Positions 41,953 to 50,285 of a DNA stretch of 64,000 nucleotides are shown here, piece by piece. Each line of letters starts with the position of its first letter. Within the stretch, counting starts at the first letter, position 1. The notes under the pieces were generated by a model. That model was given only the letters and a program-made list of their open reading frames with translations. It did not search any database and was not told the origin of the DNA. Source of the stretch: JBCBDX01 sp038529265 (GTDB taxonomy: Bacteria > Pseudomonadota > Alphaproteobacteria > Rhizobiales > Rhizobiaceae); NCBI GenBank assembly GCA_038529265.1, contig JBCBDX010000003.1:313973-377972 (forward strand). Direction: 5' to 3'. The translations under genes and the position numbers were made by a program.

Positions 41953-42696
41953 TTAGATCTTTTTCAAGCTAACGCGTTTGTGGACTTCTTCTGCGGTTTC
42001 CACACGCTCTGAATAACGGTCGGTCAAATAGGCCGATCGGTCACGCGTGAGCAGCGTGAATTTCACCAACTCCTCCATCACATCGACGACGCGATTGTAG
42101 AGGGATGAGGGTTTCATCCGACCATCTTCAAACTCCAGCCATGCCTTTGGTACTGATGACTGGTTCGGGATGGTGATCATGCGCATCCATCGTCCCAGGA
42201 TACGCATTTGGTTGACCGCATTAAAGCTCTGCGAGCCGCCACAAACCTGCATCAGCGCAAGCGTGCGCCCCTGTGTCGGGCGCATACCGCCGATCGGCGA
42301 CAGCGGCAGCCAGTCGATTTGGGTTTTCATGATGCCGCTCATCGCGCCGTGCCGCTCCGGTGAGCACCAAACTTGCGCTTCCGACCAGATGGATAGCTGG
42401 CGAAGCTCCTGCACTTTCGGATGCGTTTCCGGTGCGCCATCGGCCAATGGCAGGTCGATGGGATGGAAGATTTTCACTTCAGCACCAAGCGCTGTCAGCA
42501 CCCGCGCGGCTTCATAGGTTAAGAGACGCGAATAGGAGTTCTGGCGAAGCGAGCCGTACAGCATCAACACACGCGGTTTGTGCGTTTTGGGCGGCGCGTT
42601 GTAGATCGCTCCGAAGTCGATTTCGCCCAATTGCGCTGCCGCCAGATTGGGCATTGATGGATCATCGAGCCATGGCTTGGGATATTCCTCGCTCAT
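41953..42696 (-). CDS. arsH: Arsenical resistance protein ArsH (NADPH-FMN oxidoreductase)
   Basis: Flavoprotein of 247 residues that oxidises trivalent organoarsenicals. Marks: RVLMLYGSLRQNSYSRLLTYEAARVL (FMN phosphate loop), WCSPERHGAMSGIMKTQIDWLPL and RPTQGRTLALMQVCGGSQSFNAVNQMRILGRWMRMITIPNQSS, which are specific to ArsH. Last gene of the arsR-aqpS-arsC-arsC-arsH operon; its ATG overlaps the previous stop by four bases. Confidence 0.95.
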   Translation of the reverse strand: MSEEYPKPWLDDPSMPNLAAAQLGEIDFGAIYNAPPKTHKPRVLMLYGSLRQNSYSRLLTYEAARVLTALGAEVKIFHPIDLPLADGAPETHPKVQELRQLSIWSEAQVWCSPERHGAMSGIMKTQIDWLPLSPIGGMRPTQGRTLALMQVCGGSQSFNAVNQMRILGRWMRMITIPNQSSVPKAWLEFEDGRMKPSSLYNRVVDVMEELVKFTLLTRDRSAYLTDRYSERVETAEEVHKRVSLKKI

Positions 42697-43205
42697 GAAG
42701 CATAGCTCTGGGCCAGTTCGGTGGAACCTTCCATCGCCCCGATCGTGTTGAGCGCGGTTTTCAAATCCGCCGGGTTCATGTCTTCAAATGGGAGCGCCAT
42801 CAGCGCCATGACCCGCGCTTCCAAAAGCGCGTAGGTGCTTTCAAAGGATGCTGCCCATTCCTGATCTGTTTCACCATCGGGATCGGGAATGCCCCAATGG
42901 GCTTGGACAGGCGCGCCGGGCCATATGGGGCAGGTTTCGCCCGCCGCATTGTCACAAACCGTGACTACGATATCCATGGAGGGGGAGCCGTCGCCTTCAA
43001 ACTCGTCCCAGCTTTTGGACCTGAAGACAGAAGTGTCGTAGCCCTTCGCTTCGAGCAGTTTTAGCCCGTGCGGGTTTGGCGTGCCGCGCGGTGTTGAACC
43101 GGCAGAAAACGAATTGACGCGACCCTCTCCGAGCCGAGCAAACAGCGCTTCGCCCAAAATGGAGCGTGCAGAATTGGCGGTGCATAGTACGAGAACGTTT
43201 TTCAT
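42693..43205 (-). CDS. arsC: Arsenate reductase ArsC, thioredoxin-coupled (LMW-PTP fold)
   Basis: Enzyme of 170 residues that reduces arsenate to arsenite. P-loop CTANSARS (C-x5-R) at the start, plus a Cys pair in VCDNAAGETCPIWPG (C-x7-C), which serves the disulfide cascade linked to thioredoxin in this type. Starts ATG 43205 overlapping the upstream arsC stop by four bases. Two chemically different ArsC proteins in one operon suggest use of both thiol systems. Confidence 0.92.
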   Translation of the reverse strand: MKNVLVLCTANSARSILGEALFARLGEGRVNSFSAGSTPRGTPNPHGLKLLEAKGYDTSVFRSKSWDEFEGDGSPSMDIVVTVCDNAAGETCPIWPGAPVQAHWGIPDPDGETDQEWAASFESTYALLEARVMALMALPFEDMNPADLKTALNTIGAMEGSTELAQSYAS

Positions 43206-43600
43206 GGACGGATTACCTCGCCATCTTCCTTGGTGAATTCAGTCAGTGAACCTTCGGGCAAAAGCTCGAAAATGGCCTCCGACGGTCGGCAAAGCTTCAC
43301 GCCTCGCGGCGAACAAACGATGGGCCGATTCACTAGAATTGGATGCTCCAGCATCGCTTCGATAAGCTGATCATCGCTCACCGACGGGTCAGTGAGCCCC
43401 AATTCCTCAGCCGGTGACTTTGAGGTGCGCAGGGCAGTACGAGGTGTGAGGTCGGCGGCGGCAAACAAGCCGAGAAGTTGTTCGCGTGACCATCCGGTTT
43501 TCAGATACTCGATGACGATATGTTCCGCACCCGAAGCTTCGATCATCGCGAGCACATTGCGTGATGTTCCACAGTCAGGGTTGTGGTGTATGACAATCAT
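43202..43600 (-). CDS. arsC: Arsenate reductase ArsC, glutaredoxin-coupled
   Basis: Enzyme of 132 residues of the ArsC/Spx fold. Catalytic Cys in HHNPDCGTSRNVLAMIEASG; further Arg residues in FAAADLTPRTALRTSK and VNRPIVCSPRGVKLCRPSE bind the arsenate. It uses glutathione and glutaredoxin. ATG 43600 (GGAGAAG upstream) overlaps the aqpS stop by four bases; the longer frame from 43636 is not used. Confidence 0.94.
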   Translation of the reverse strand: MIVIHHNPDCGTSRNVLAMIEASGAEHIVIEYLKTGWSREQLLGLFAAADLTPRTALRTSKSPAEELGLTDPSVSDDQLIEAMLEHPILVNRPIVCSPRGVKLCRPSEAIFELLPEGSLTEFTKEDGEVIRP

Positions 43601-44262
43601 TTCTCTTCTCCGATCTGCCAGCGACAATAGGCCCACGCTAACAGCGCGCCTATGATTTGCATGGCGATGAAAGGAAGAACATCAGCAGGCCGTATGCCGG
43701 CAAATGTGTCCGAAAATGCCCGCGAGATCGTCACCGCCGGATTGGCAAAGCTCGTTGATGCGGTGAACCAGTAGGCTGCTGTAATGTACAAACCGACGGC
43801 CATGGCGACCGCGCTATCCTTGGCCTTGATTGTTAGCAAGATGACCGCGACAAGGCCGAAGGTGGCTACGATTTCTGCGAGCCATTGCGGGCCGCCGGAT
43901 CGTACTTTTTCCGAGATTTGGAACACATCCAGACCGAACATGGCGTTGGCGATCAGGACCCCAAGAATCCCACCGACGATCTGCACACCCACATATTGCA
44001 GGGAAAGGCCGGTATCGATCTCACCACGCAGGCGAAAAACCAGGCTCACCGCCGGGTTGAAATGCGCGCCCGAAATTGGCCCGAGCATGGTGATCAGCAC
44101 AATGAGGATCGCGCCGGTTGGGATGGTGTTGCCAAGGAGCGCGATGGCGACGTTTCCGCCTGACAGGTTTTCGCCCATGATGCCAGAGCCGATGACGGTG
44201 GCGAGCAGAAAGGCGGTGCCGACAAATTCAGCACCCAGTTTTTGCGCGTTTGAATACGCCAT
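43597..44262 (-). CDS. aqpS: Aquaglyceroporin AqpS, arsenite channel
   Basis: MIP-family channel of 221 residues with six helices and two NPA motifs (HFNPAVSLVF and FANPAVTISR). In rhizobia AqpS replaces an ArsB or Acr3 pump: arsenite made inside by ArsC leaves down its gradient (established for Sinorhizobium). Here too no arsenite pump gene is present in the operon. Starts three bases after the arsR stop. Confidence 0.93.
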   Translation of the reverse strand: MAYSNAQKLGAEFVGTAFLLATVIGSGIMGENLSGGNVAIALLGNTIPTGAILIVLITMLGPISGAHFNPAVSLVFRLRGEIDTGLSLQYVGVQIVGGILGVLIANAMFGLDVFQISEKVRSGGPQWLAEIVATFGLVAVILLTIKAKDSAVAMAVGLYITAAYWFTASTSFANPAVTISRAFSDTFAGIRPADVLPFIAMQIIGALLAWAYCRWQIGEEK

Positions 44263-44265
44263 GAT

Positions 44266-44601
44266 TTACCCGATTAGTTCCTTTGATTTATAGTTTGCAG
44301 GTTGGCACAGCTCGGGTCTGCCACCGCAGCAGTCTTCCATGAGGAACCCCAACAAGCCGCGCACCCCGTCATAGTCAGCACTATAGACAATCGACCTGCC
44401 ATCACGCTTTGCCTGAATGAGCCCGGCGCGAGCCAGCACCGCCAGATTGGCGCTCATCGTATTTTGTTTGATGTCCAGCTTATCTGCGATGTCGCCGGCA
44501 GCCATGCCATCTTTTCCCTTGCGAATGAGCAACCGGAAAACATCCAACCGGGTGTCGTGCGCGAGCGCCGCGAACGCGGCGATTGCTGGTTTCAATTCCA
44601 T
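44266..44601 (-). CDS. arsR: Arsenic-responsive repressor ArsR (C-terminal Cys site type)
   Basis: SmtB/ArsR winged-helix repressor of 111 residues: ALAHDTRLDVFRLLIRKGKDGMAAGDIADKLDIKQNTMSANLAVLARAGLIQAKRDGRSIVY. The ELCVCDL metal site in helix 3 of plasmid ArsR is missing. Instead three cysteines lie near the C-terminus (Cys91, Cys92 and Cys99 in DCCGGRPELC), which resembles the arsenite site of the Acidithiobacillus-type ArsR. A perfect palindrome lies four bases before the ATG, the likely operator. Confidence 0.92.
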   Translation of the reverse strand: MELKPAIAAFAALAHDTRLDVFRLLIRKGKDGMAAGDIADKLDIKQNTMSANLAVLARAGLIQAKRDGRSIVYSADYDGVRGLLGFLMEDCCGGRPELCQPANYKSKELIG

Positions 44602-44604
44602 AAT

Positions 44605-44618
44605 TCATGAATTCATGA
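44605..44618. promoter_or_regulatory. Palindrome at ars operon promoter, probable ArsR operator
   Basis: TCATGAATTCATGA is a 14-base perfect palindrome, three bases upstream of the arsR ATG on the minus strand. Its closeness to the start means ArsR binding there would block transcription or initiation. The transcript start must overlap or lie upstream of it. Confidence 0.65.
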
Positions 44619-44713
44619 TATTTTGATATGAGTCAAGCGACACTTGCGCAGCTTGTGTGCTTTTCCTCCCTCGCTTATGTCCATGACAAGAAAATGAAAC
44701 TGGGGAGGGCGCT

Positions 44714-45790
44714 ATGGCGGCTTTCGAAACCCAAAATTCACTCAATGCGGCAGGTAAGCAGACTGCAGCAGAGCGCTTCGGTGTTATCGAACGTCCCGCG
44801 CTTGAATGGAATGCCGACGTCGAGCGGGAGACCGCCGATCTTTACGAGCGCGTTAAAGACCATATTCCAGCCATCGAATGGCCGGTTTACGCGCCCTATG
44901 TGGCGGCGATCAACCGGCTGAAGAAAGAGCGTGATGCAGTTATTCTCGCGCATAACTATCAGACGCCTGATATTTTCCACTGTGTCGCCGATATTGTCGG
45001 CGACTCGCTTCAACTGGCCAAGGAAGCGACCAAAGTCGACGAGCAAGTCATTGTACAATGTGGCGTGCATTTCATGGCTGAGACGTCAAAGCTATTGAAC
45101 CCGGAGAAGACGGTTCTCATTCCTGACATGAAGGCTGGGTGTTCGCTATCTGAGTCGATCACCGGTGAAGATGTGCGGCTGTTGCGGGAAAAATATCCCG
45201 GCGTGCCGGTTGTGACATACGTGAACACCTCTGCCGATGTGAAGGCTGAAACGGACATTTGCTGCACATCCTCCAACGCTGTGCAGGTGGTGGAAAGTTT
45301 TGGCGTTGATCGCGTGCTTTGTATTCCTGATGAATATCTTGCGCAGAATGTTGCCAATCAGACGGACGTCAAAATCCTGACTTGGAAGGGTCACTGCGAA
45401 GTGCACGAGCGCTTCACCGCTGAAGAACTGCTTGCCTATAAGGAAGCTGATCCGTCCATCGAGATCATCGCGCATCCGGAGTGCCCGGTCGAAGTTGTGG
45501 AAGTTGCAGACTATACCGGCTCAACGGCGGGCATGATTAATTATGTGCGTGACCAACGCCCACCCAAAGTACTGCTGGTCACCGAATGCTCTATGGCATC
45601 CAACATCCAGTCGTCAGTGCCGGAAGTTGAGTTCGTAAAACCTTGCAATCTGTGTCCGCACATGAAGCGGATCACGTTGCCAAAAATTCTGGATGCGCTG
45701 TGCGAGATGAAAGAGGAAATCCACATCGACCCGGCGATCGCTGACCGTGCCCGATTGGCCGTCGAACGCATGGTGAATCTGAAGCAGTAG
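44714..45790 (+). CDS. nadA: Quinolinate synthase A
   Basis: Iron-sulphur enzyme of 358 residues; condenses iminoaspartate with dihydroxyacetone phosphate to quinolinate in NAD synthesis. The three cluster cysteines lie in VIVQCGVHFMAETSKLL, DICCTSSNAV and PCNLCPHMKRI; further marks are AHNYQTPDIFHCVADIVGDSLQLA and LIPDMKAGCSLSES. ATG 44714 with GGGGAGGG upstream. nadB and nadC are 2 kb downstream, separated by two unrelated genes. Confidence 0.97.
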   Translation: MAAFETQNSLNAAGKQTAAERFGVIERPALEWNADVERETADLYERVKDHIPAIEWPVYAPYVAAINRLKKERDAVILAHNYQTPDIFHCVADIVGDSLQLAKEATKVDEQVIVQCGVHFMAETSKLLNPEKTVLIPDMKAGCSLSESITGEDVRLLREKYPGVPVVTYVNTSADVKAETDICCTSSNAVQVVESFGVDRVLCIPDEYLAQNVANQTDVKILTWKGHCEVHERFTAEELLAYKEADPSIEIIAHPECPVEVVEVADYTGSTAGMINYVRDQRPPKVLLVTECSMASNIQSSVPEVEFVKPCNLCPHMKRITLPKILDALCEMKEEIHIDPAIADRARLAVERMVNLKQ

Positions 45791-45805
45791 TGGCCAGGAT
45801 TTGAC

Positions 45806-46864
45806 ATGCTTGGTCGCCGTGAGTTCATAGCCGGGGCTGGCTGCGTGATGGCGCTGCCAACATTTTCCACAGAGCGTCGTCTATTCGTCCCACCTGAAGA
45901 GGCGCTACATGAATTCACTTTCATGCAATGGCCGGTCAACGCAAATGTTCATACAGACCGCTACTTTTTGGATGATCTGCAAGCAAAGATTGCAGACATT
46001 GCGAACGCGATCGTTGATTTCGAGCCGGTCATTTTGGCGGCTGCCGGTGAGTATCATAAGTCAATACGTCAGCGAGTGAGCGGCGCCGTTGAGTTGGTCG
46101 ATATTCCGACTGATGATTTGTGGGCGCGGGATAGCGGACCTTTGATCGCGCTTGATGGAGTTGGAAACCGCGTTGTCAGCCATTTAAAGTTCAACGGTTG
46201 GGGCGATCGTCAGGTTCACAGTGCCGATGGCTTGGTCGCTGAACGCATGGCGCGCTGGTTGGACTTTGACATTGTCGACAGCGGCCTTGTCGGCGAAGCG
46301 GGCGGCGCCGAACATGACGGTCACGGCTTGTTGATGGCCCATGAAAGTTCGTGGGTGCATGATAATCGAAATCCCGGTCTGTCGCGAGATGTTATCGAAG
46401 AACGGTTGCTTGCCGCTTATGGTGCTGAGCGTATTATCTGGTCGCCCGGTGTCCGCGATATGGACATAACCGACTATCACATTGATAGCCTCGCGCGGTT
46501 CACGGGTTCGGGGCAGGTGCTACTCAATTTGCCCGAAGAACCGGATATGTCTGATCCATTCCATTTGGCAGCGCTTGACACCCATGATGCATTGGTGGCG
46601 ACCGGCCTGGATGTTGAGGTTATTTTTGAACCCAACCAACGCCGTGTCCAATCTGAAGACTTCGTGGCTTCCTATGCCAACTATTATGTTTGTAATGGTG
46701 CCGTTATTGCAGCCCAATTTGGTGACCAAGAGACCGATAGTGCTGCTCAGGTAGTTTTGGCAAAGCACTATCCGGGCAGGCAGATCGTCGCGCTTAATGT
46801 CGATGCATTAGGTGAAATTGGCGGCGGTATTCACTGTGCTACCCAGCAAGTACCCGCCGTGTAG
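45806..46864 (+). CDS. Agmatine deiminase family protein with Tat-like N-terminus
   Basis: Guanidine-group hydrolase fold (352 residues). Marks: LHEFTFMQWPVN, TDDLWARDSGPLIAL, AGGAEHDGHGLLMAHESSW (the family usually reads GGNIE/GG.EH.DG), DYHIDSLARF and the catalytic Cys in GEIGGGIHCATQQVPAV. It probably turns agmatine or a related guanidino compound into the carbamoyl form. The N-terminus MLGRREFIAGAGCVMALP looks like a twin-arginine signal, suggesting export, which is unusual for the family. It follows nadA by 15 bases and may share its transcript. Confidence 0.85.
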   Translation: MLGRREFIAGAGCVMALPTFSTERRLFVPPEEALHEFTFMQWPVNANVHTDRYFLDDLQAKIADIANAIVDFEPVILAAAGEYHKSIRQRVSGAVELVDIPTDDLWARDSGPLIALDGVGNRVVSHLKFNGWGDRQVHSADGLVAERMARWLDFDIVDSGLVGEAGGAEHDGHGLLMAHESSWVHDNRNPGLSRDVIEERLLAAYGAERIIWSPGVRDMDITDYHIDSLARFTGSGQVLLNLPEEPDMSDPFHLAALDTHDALVATGLDVEVIFEPNQRRVQSEDFVASYANYYVCNGAVIAAQFGDQETDSAAQVVLAKHYPGRQIVALNVDALGEIGGGIHCATQQVPAV

Positions 46865-46909
46865 CCGTTTGTTGGACGCTATCATCGTTGAAAACTATGC
46901 CGCTGAATG

Positions 46910-47704
46910 CTATTTATCGGGAAAGGAGAAATTCGATGTCAGGTCCACTTCCACCACTGCTTTAATAGGTTCGCTTGGCCAATGGGCGGCCAGAGCGACA
47001 GGCTCTGCAGGAGGCACTGTTGTTTTGCCGTGTCTTTCTTCCAGCTTCTTCAGAGCCTTTTCTAGATCAGCTTCGGCTTTTTTCTTAGCAGTGTCCAATG
47101 CCTTTTCGAGTTGAGTTCTATGTTTGGAACCGCGCTTTCTCACATGGGTTATGGGCAGCAACTTATCCTCGACGCGGCGGCCCATCTCCTCAACAACACA
47201 AGCATATCGGAATAATGCAACGATGGAGCCGATCTTTCGCTGTCGGGACATTTTGGCGAACTCATCGCTGCTCAGTTTTTCGTTCATCGACATGACCAGC
47301 TCATAATACACCACATAGGTTCGTACGACCTGCATGGTGACGCGATTCAAGCGGTGCATGTAACGGTTTAAAAGCCGGATGTCTGTGCTGTCTGATGTTG
47401 GGGTCGAGAACTTAAAATCCTCTTTTTCGCGCAGCACCGTCTCCACCAAACGGTCCAGCTGATCTTGCCCATAACTGTCTTTATAGTCGTCTTGCCAAAC
47501 GCGAACATCATTATGGAAACGAACGATGGCTGACTTGAAGCGGGCCCGACCTTCAAGCCACTTGGCTATCCGTACCCAGATGTCCTTGAGCACGAACCCC
47601 GCTGCAGCAATTGCTGCACCTATAAGAGCGACGGCAGTTGCATAATCTAGCGTATCTTTAGTACGTGCTGTTGCTCCAAATAGAGAAATAATGAAATCCA
47701 TCAT
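46910..47704 (-). CDS. Hypothetical membrane protein with coiled-coil, inserted in nad region
   Basis: Protein of 264 residues, not recognised. One hydrophobic helix near the N-terminus (ATAVALIGAAIAAAGFVL), a cytoplasmic helical body (FKSAIVRFHNDVRVWQDDY, then DIRLLNRYMHRLNRVTMQVVRTYVVYYELVMSMNEKL), a charged coiled coil (HRTQLEKALDTAKKKAEADLEKALKKLEERH) and a short tail. It is on the opposite strand between nadA-side genes and nadB. Lower G+C than nadB by eye (29 of 60 at 47101-47160). Possibly a phage-defence or stress protein, but nothing in the sequence proves that. ATG 47704 (AAGGGG 9 bases before) or the ATG after it. Confidence 0.6.
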   Translation of the reverse strand: MMDFIISLFGATARTKDTLDYATAVALIGAAIAAAGFVLKDIWVRIAKWLEGRARFKSAIVRFHNDVRVWQDDYKDSYGQDQLDRLVETVLREKEDFKFSTPTSDSTDIRLLNRYMHRLNRVTMQVVRTYVVYYELVMSMNEKLSSDEFAKMSRQRKIGSIVALFRYACVVEEMGRRVEDKLLPITHVRKRGSKHRTQLEKALDTAKKKAEADLEKALKKLEERHGKTTVPPAEPVALAAHWPSEPIKAVVEVDLTSNFSFPDK

Positions 47705-47780
47705 CTGCCCATGCCCCTTTTTCCTTCGATTTTTGCACATACGTGGCTTGTTTCAAGCGCCAATGATTTAGCGATTTATC

Positions 47781-49325
47781 GTGTCTGACCCAATTCTTAT
47801 CGTTGGTGGAGGGCTGGCTGGCCTGTTTTGCGCCCTCAAATTGGCACCCAAGGCTGTCACCATTTTAGCATCGGCTCCCATCGGGCGGGGCGCTTCTTCC
47901 GCTTGGGCGCAGGCGGGTATTGCGGCGGCCGTAGCCCCGGGTGATACCATCGAAAAGCATGTTCAAGACACGCTGCTAGCGGGCGATGGCATCGTTGATG
48001 AAGACATCGTGCGCGGCATGGCAGCAGAAGCCGCTGACCGTATTTCCGACCTACTCGAATTTGGCGTGCCTTTCGACCGGGATTTGGAAGGCAAATTGAT
48101 GGTCAGCCGTGAAGCGGCGCATTCAGAAAACCGAGTGGTGCGCGTCAAAGGTGACATGGCCGGTCGCGCGATCATGCAAGCGCTGGTACAGGCGGTGGAG
48201 AGTGCATCCCATATCCGCCTGTATGAAGGCTATGTCGTTGAAGAACTGCTAACTGAAGGTGGTGCGGTCAATGGTGTCATAGCACGTGACAAGGCCGGGC
48301 AAGGTGAGCTGCACCGCGTGCTCGGCTCAAATGTCATCATGGCCACAGGGGGTGTTGGACACCTTTATGAAGTCACGACCAACCCGAATGAAGCGCGCGG
48401 TGGTGGCATCGGTATGGCAGCGCGCGCCGGTGCGCGTATGGCTGACATGGAATTTGTGCAGTTTCACCCAACCGCCATCAATGTCGGCAAGGATCCAGCA
48501 CCGCTGGCAACCGAAGCGCTTAGAGGTCATGGCGCACAGCTTTTCAATTCAGACGGCAATCGCTTCATGCTTGATATTCATCAGGACGCAGAACTCGCTC
48601 CGCGTGATGTGGTAGCGCGGGGCATATTTGCAGAGGTCAAAGCCGGGCGAGGGGCCTATTTGGACTGCACTTCGGTCGTACATGATTGGCTTGAAGAATT
48701 CCCGACGGTTTACGGCTATTGCAAAGACGCAGGCATTGATCCAGCGCGGGACCGCATTCCCGTGATCCCGGCCGCACACTATTTCATGGGTGGTATCTGG
48801 ACTGACGCCAATGGGCGTACTTCCATGCCAGGTCTTTGGGCGGCAGGCGAAAGCACATCGACCGGTGCGCATGGTGCCAATCGTTTAGCGTCGAACTCGC
48901 TTTTGGAAGCCGTGGTTTTTGCCGCGCGCATTGCGGAAGTCTTGCGGGACAGTGATGCGGCTGATGCTGCGATTGGTTGGAGCGATGGATCAGTGGAAAC
49001 GGACGAGCATCCTGCTGCCATCGATCATCCGAACATGAGCCGTTTGCGGGCAACGATGAGTGCGCATCTGGGCGTGTTGCGCGACGAAGAAGGTATGCGC
49101 CAAGCACTCAAGCTGATCGTTGATTTGGAGCGGTCTGCGCACTCGCCGCGCTTCAAAAACGTCCTGACGACTGCCAAGCTGATCGCTGTTTGTGCACTTA
49201 AGCGCCTTGAAAGTCGCGGTGGTCACGCGCGCACCGATTATCCAAATGAAATGGCAGCTTTGAAAAAGCGGAGCTTTGTGACACTGGAAGAAGCACAGGG
49301 TTCAATTGTGGAATTATTGCCATGA
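47781..49325 (+). CDS. nadB: L-aspartate oxidase
   Basis: FAD enzyme of 514 residues that oxidises L-aspartate to iminoaspartate, the substrate of NadA. Marks: PILIVGGGLAGLFCALKLAP (FAD fold), SSAWAQAGIAAAVAPGDT, ATGGVGHLYEVTTNPNEARGGGIGMAARAGARMADMEFVQFHPTAIN, and AAHYFMGGIWTDANGRTSMPGLWAAGESTSTGAHGANRLASNSLLEAVVF. GTG 47781. It overlaps nadC by four bases. Confidence 0.96.
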   Translation: MSDPILIVGGGLAGLFCALKLAPKAVTILASAPIGRGASSAWAQAGIAAAVAPGDTIEKHVQDTLLAGDGIVDEDIVRGMAAEAADRISDLLEFGVPFDRDLEGKLMVSREAAHSENRVVRVKGDMAGRAIMQALVQAVESASHIRLYEGYVVEELLTEGGAVNGVIARDKAGQGELHRVLGSNVIMATGGVGHLYEVTTNPNEARGGGIGMAARAGARMADMEFVQFHPTAINVGKDPAPLATEALRGHGAQLFNSDGNRFMLDIHQDAELAPRDVVARGIFAEVKAGRGAYLDCTSVVHDWLEEFPTVYGYCKDAGIDPARDRIPVIPAAHYFMGGIWTDANGRTSMPGLWAAGESTSTGAHGANRLASNSLLEAVVFAARIAEVLRDSDAADAAIGWSDGSVETDEHPAAIDHPNMSRLRATMSAHLGVLRDEEGMRQALKLIVDLERSAHSPRFKNVLTTAKLIAVCALKRLESRGGHARTDYPNEMAALKKRSFVTLEEAQGSIVELLP

Positions 49326-50200
49326 CAGCTTTGCCGCCATCTCTACCCATCCTACTGATTGAGGATGCTGTCCGCGATGCGCTCAAGGAGGATTTGGGAC
49401 TTGCAGGCGACATCACCACAAACGCAACGATTTCGCCTGACGCGACCGCAACGGCTGTGCTGGCGAGCCGTGACGATGGTGTCGTCTCAGGAATGGCGCT
49501 TGCACGAACGGCGTTTCGTTTGTTGGACCCTTCACTCGAATTCACCGCCAAGGTGGAGGATAGTGATCGCGTAGCAACTGGCGAGGTACTTGCTCAGATT
49601 TCGGGTAACGCCCGCGCAATATTGTCTGCGGAACGGGTCGCGCTGAACTATCTGATGCGCATGTGCGGGATCGCGACTTACACGGCGGCTTTTGCTCAAA
49701 AAATCGAGCATACCAAGGCCCGCGTTTGCGATACGCGCAAAACCGTGCCTGGACACCGTGCCTTTGATAAATATGCTGTTTCGTGTGGTGGTGGCTCAAA
49801 CCATCGCTTTGGGTTGGATGACGCTATCCTGATAAAGGACAATCATATCGCTGTTTCAGGCGGTGTCGCGCTGGCCGTCCATAACGCTCGCGCCTATATT
49901 GGCCATACGGTCAAAATCGAAATCGAAGTGGATCGGCTGGACCAAATGCGCGAAGCGCTGACGGCGAAGCCTGATATCATATTGCTTGATAATATGACGC
50001 TCGATCAGTTGAGCGAGGCTGTGGCTATCAACGGTGAGAACAATGGCGGCCAGGCAAAGTTGGAAGCCTCAGGAAATGTGAACATCAACACCATTCAAGC
50101 CATAGCGGAGACCGGCGTTGATTACATCTCGACTTCAAAGATCACGATGGCCGCACCGACACTGGATGTCGGGTTGGATATTGTGATTGATAGCGCCTGA
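49322..50200 (+). CDS. nadC: Nicotinate-nucleotide pyrophosphorylase (quinolinate phosphoribosyltransferase)
   Basis: Enzyme of 292 residues that makes nicotinate mononucleotide from quinolinate and PRPP. Marks: LKEDLGLAGDITTNATI, SAERVALNYLMRMCGIAT, ARVCDTRKTVPGHRAFDKYAVSCGGGSNHRFGLDDAILIKDNH and EIEVDRLDQMREAL, VDYISTSKIT. The final residues match the family. ATG overlaps the nadB stop (ATGA). Confidence 0.96.
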   Translation: MTALPPSLPILLIEDAVRDALKEDLGLAGDITTNATISPDATATAVLASRDDGVVSGMALARTAFRLLDPSLEFTAKVEDSDRVATGEVLAQISGNARAILSAERVALNYLMRMCGIATYTAAFAQKIEHTKARVCDTRKTVPGHRAFDKYAVSCGGGSNHRFGLDDAILIKDNHIAVSGGVALAVHNARAYIGHTVKIEIEVDRLDQMREALTAKPDIILLDNMTLDQLSEAVAINGENNGGQAKLEASGNVNINTIQAIAETGVDYISTSKITMAAPTLDVGLDIVIDSA

Positions 50201-50285
50201 CGCTGCGTGATCTTGAAATTGCCGAAAATAAGCTGTTCTTAGCATTGGCGTGTGAACGCAGACATCAACGTGTTGGGAGGGCGTG

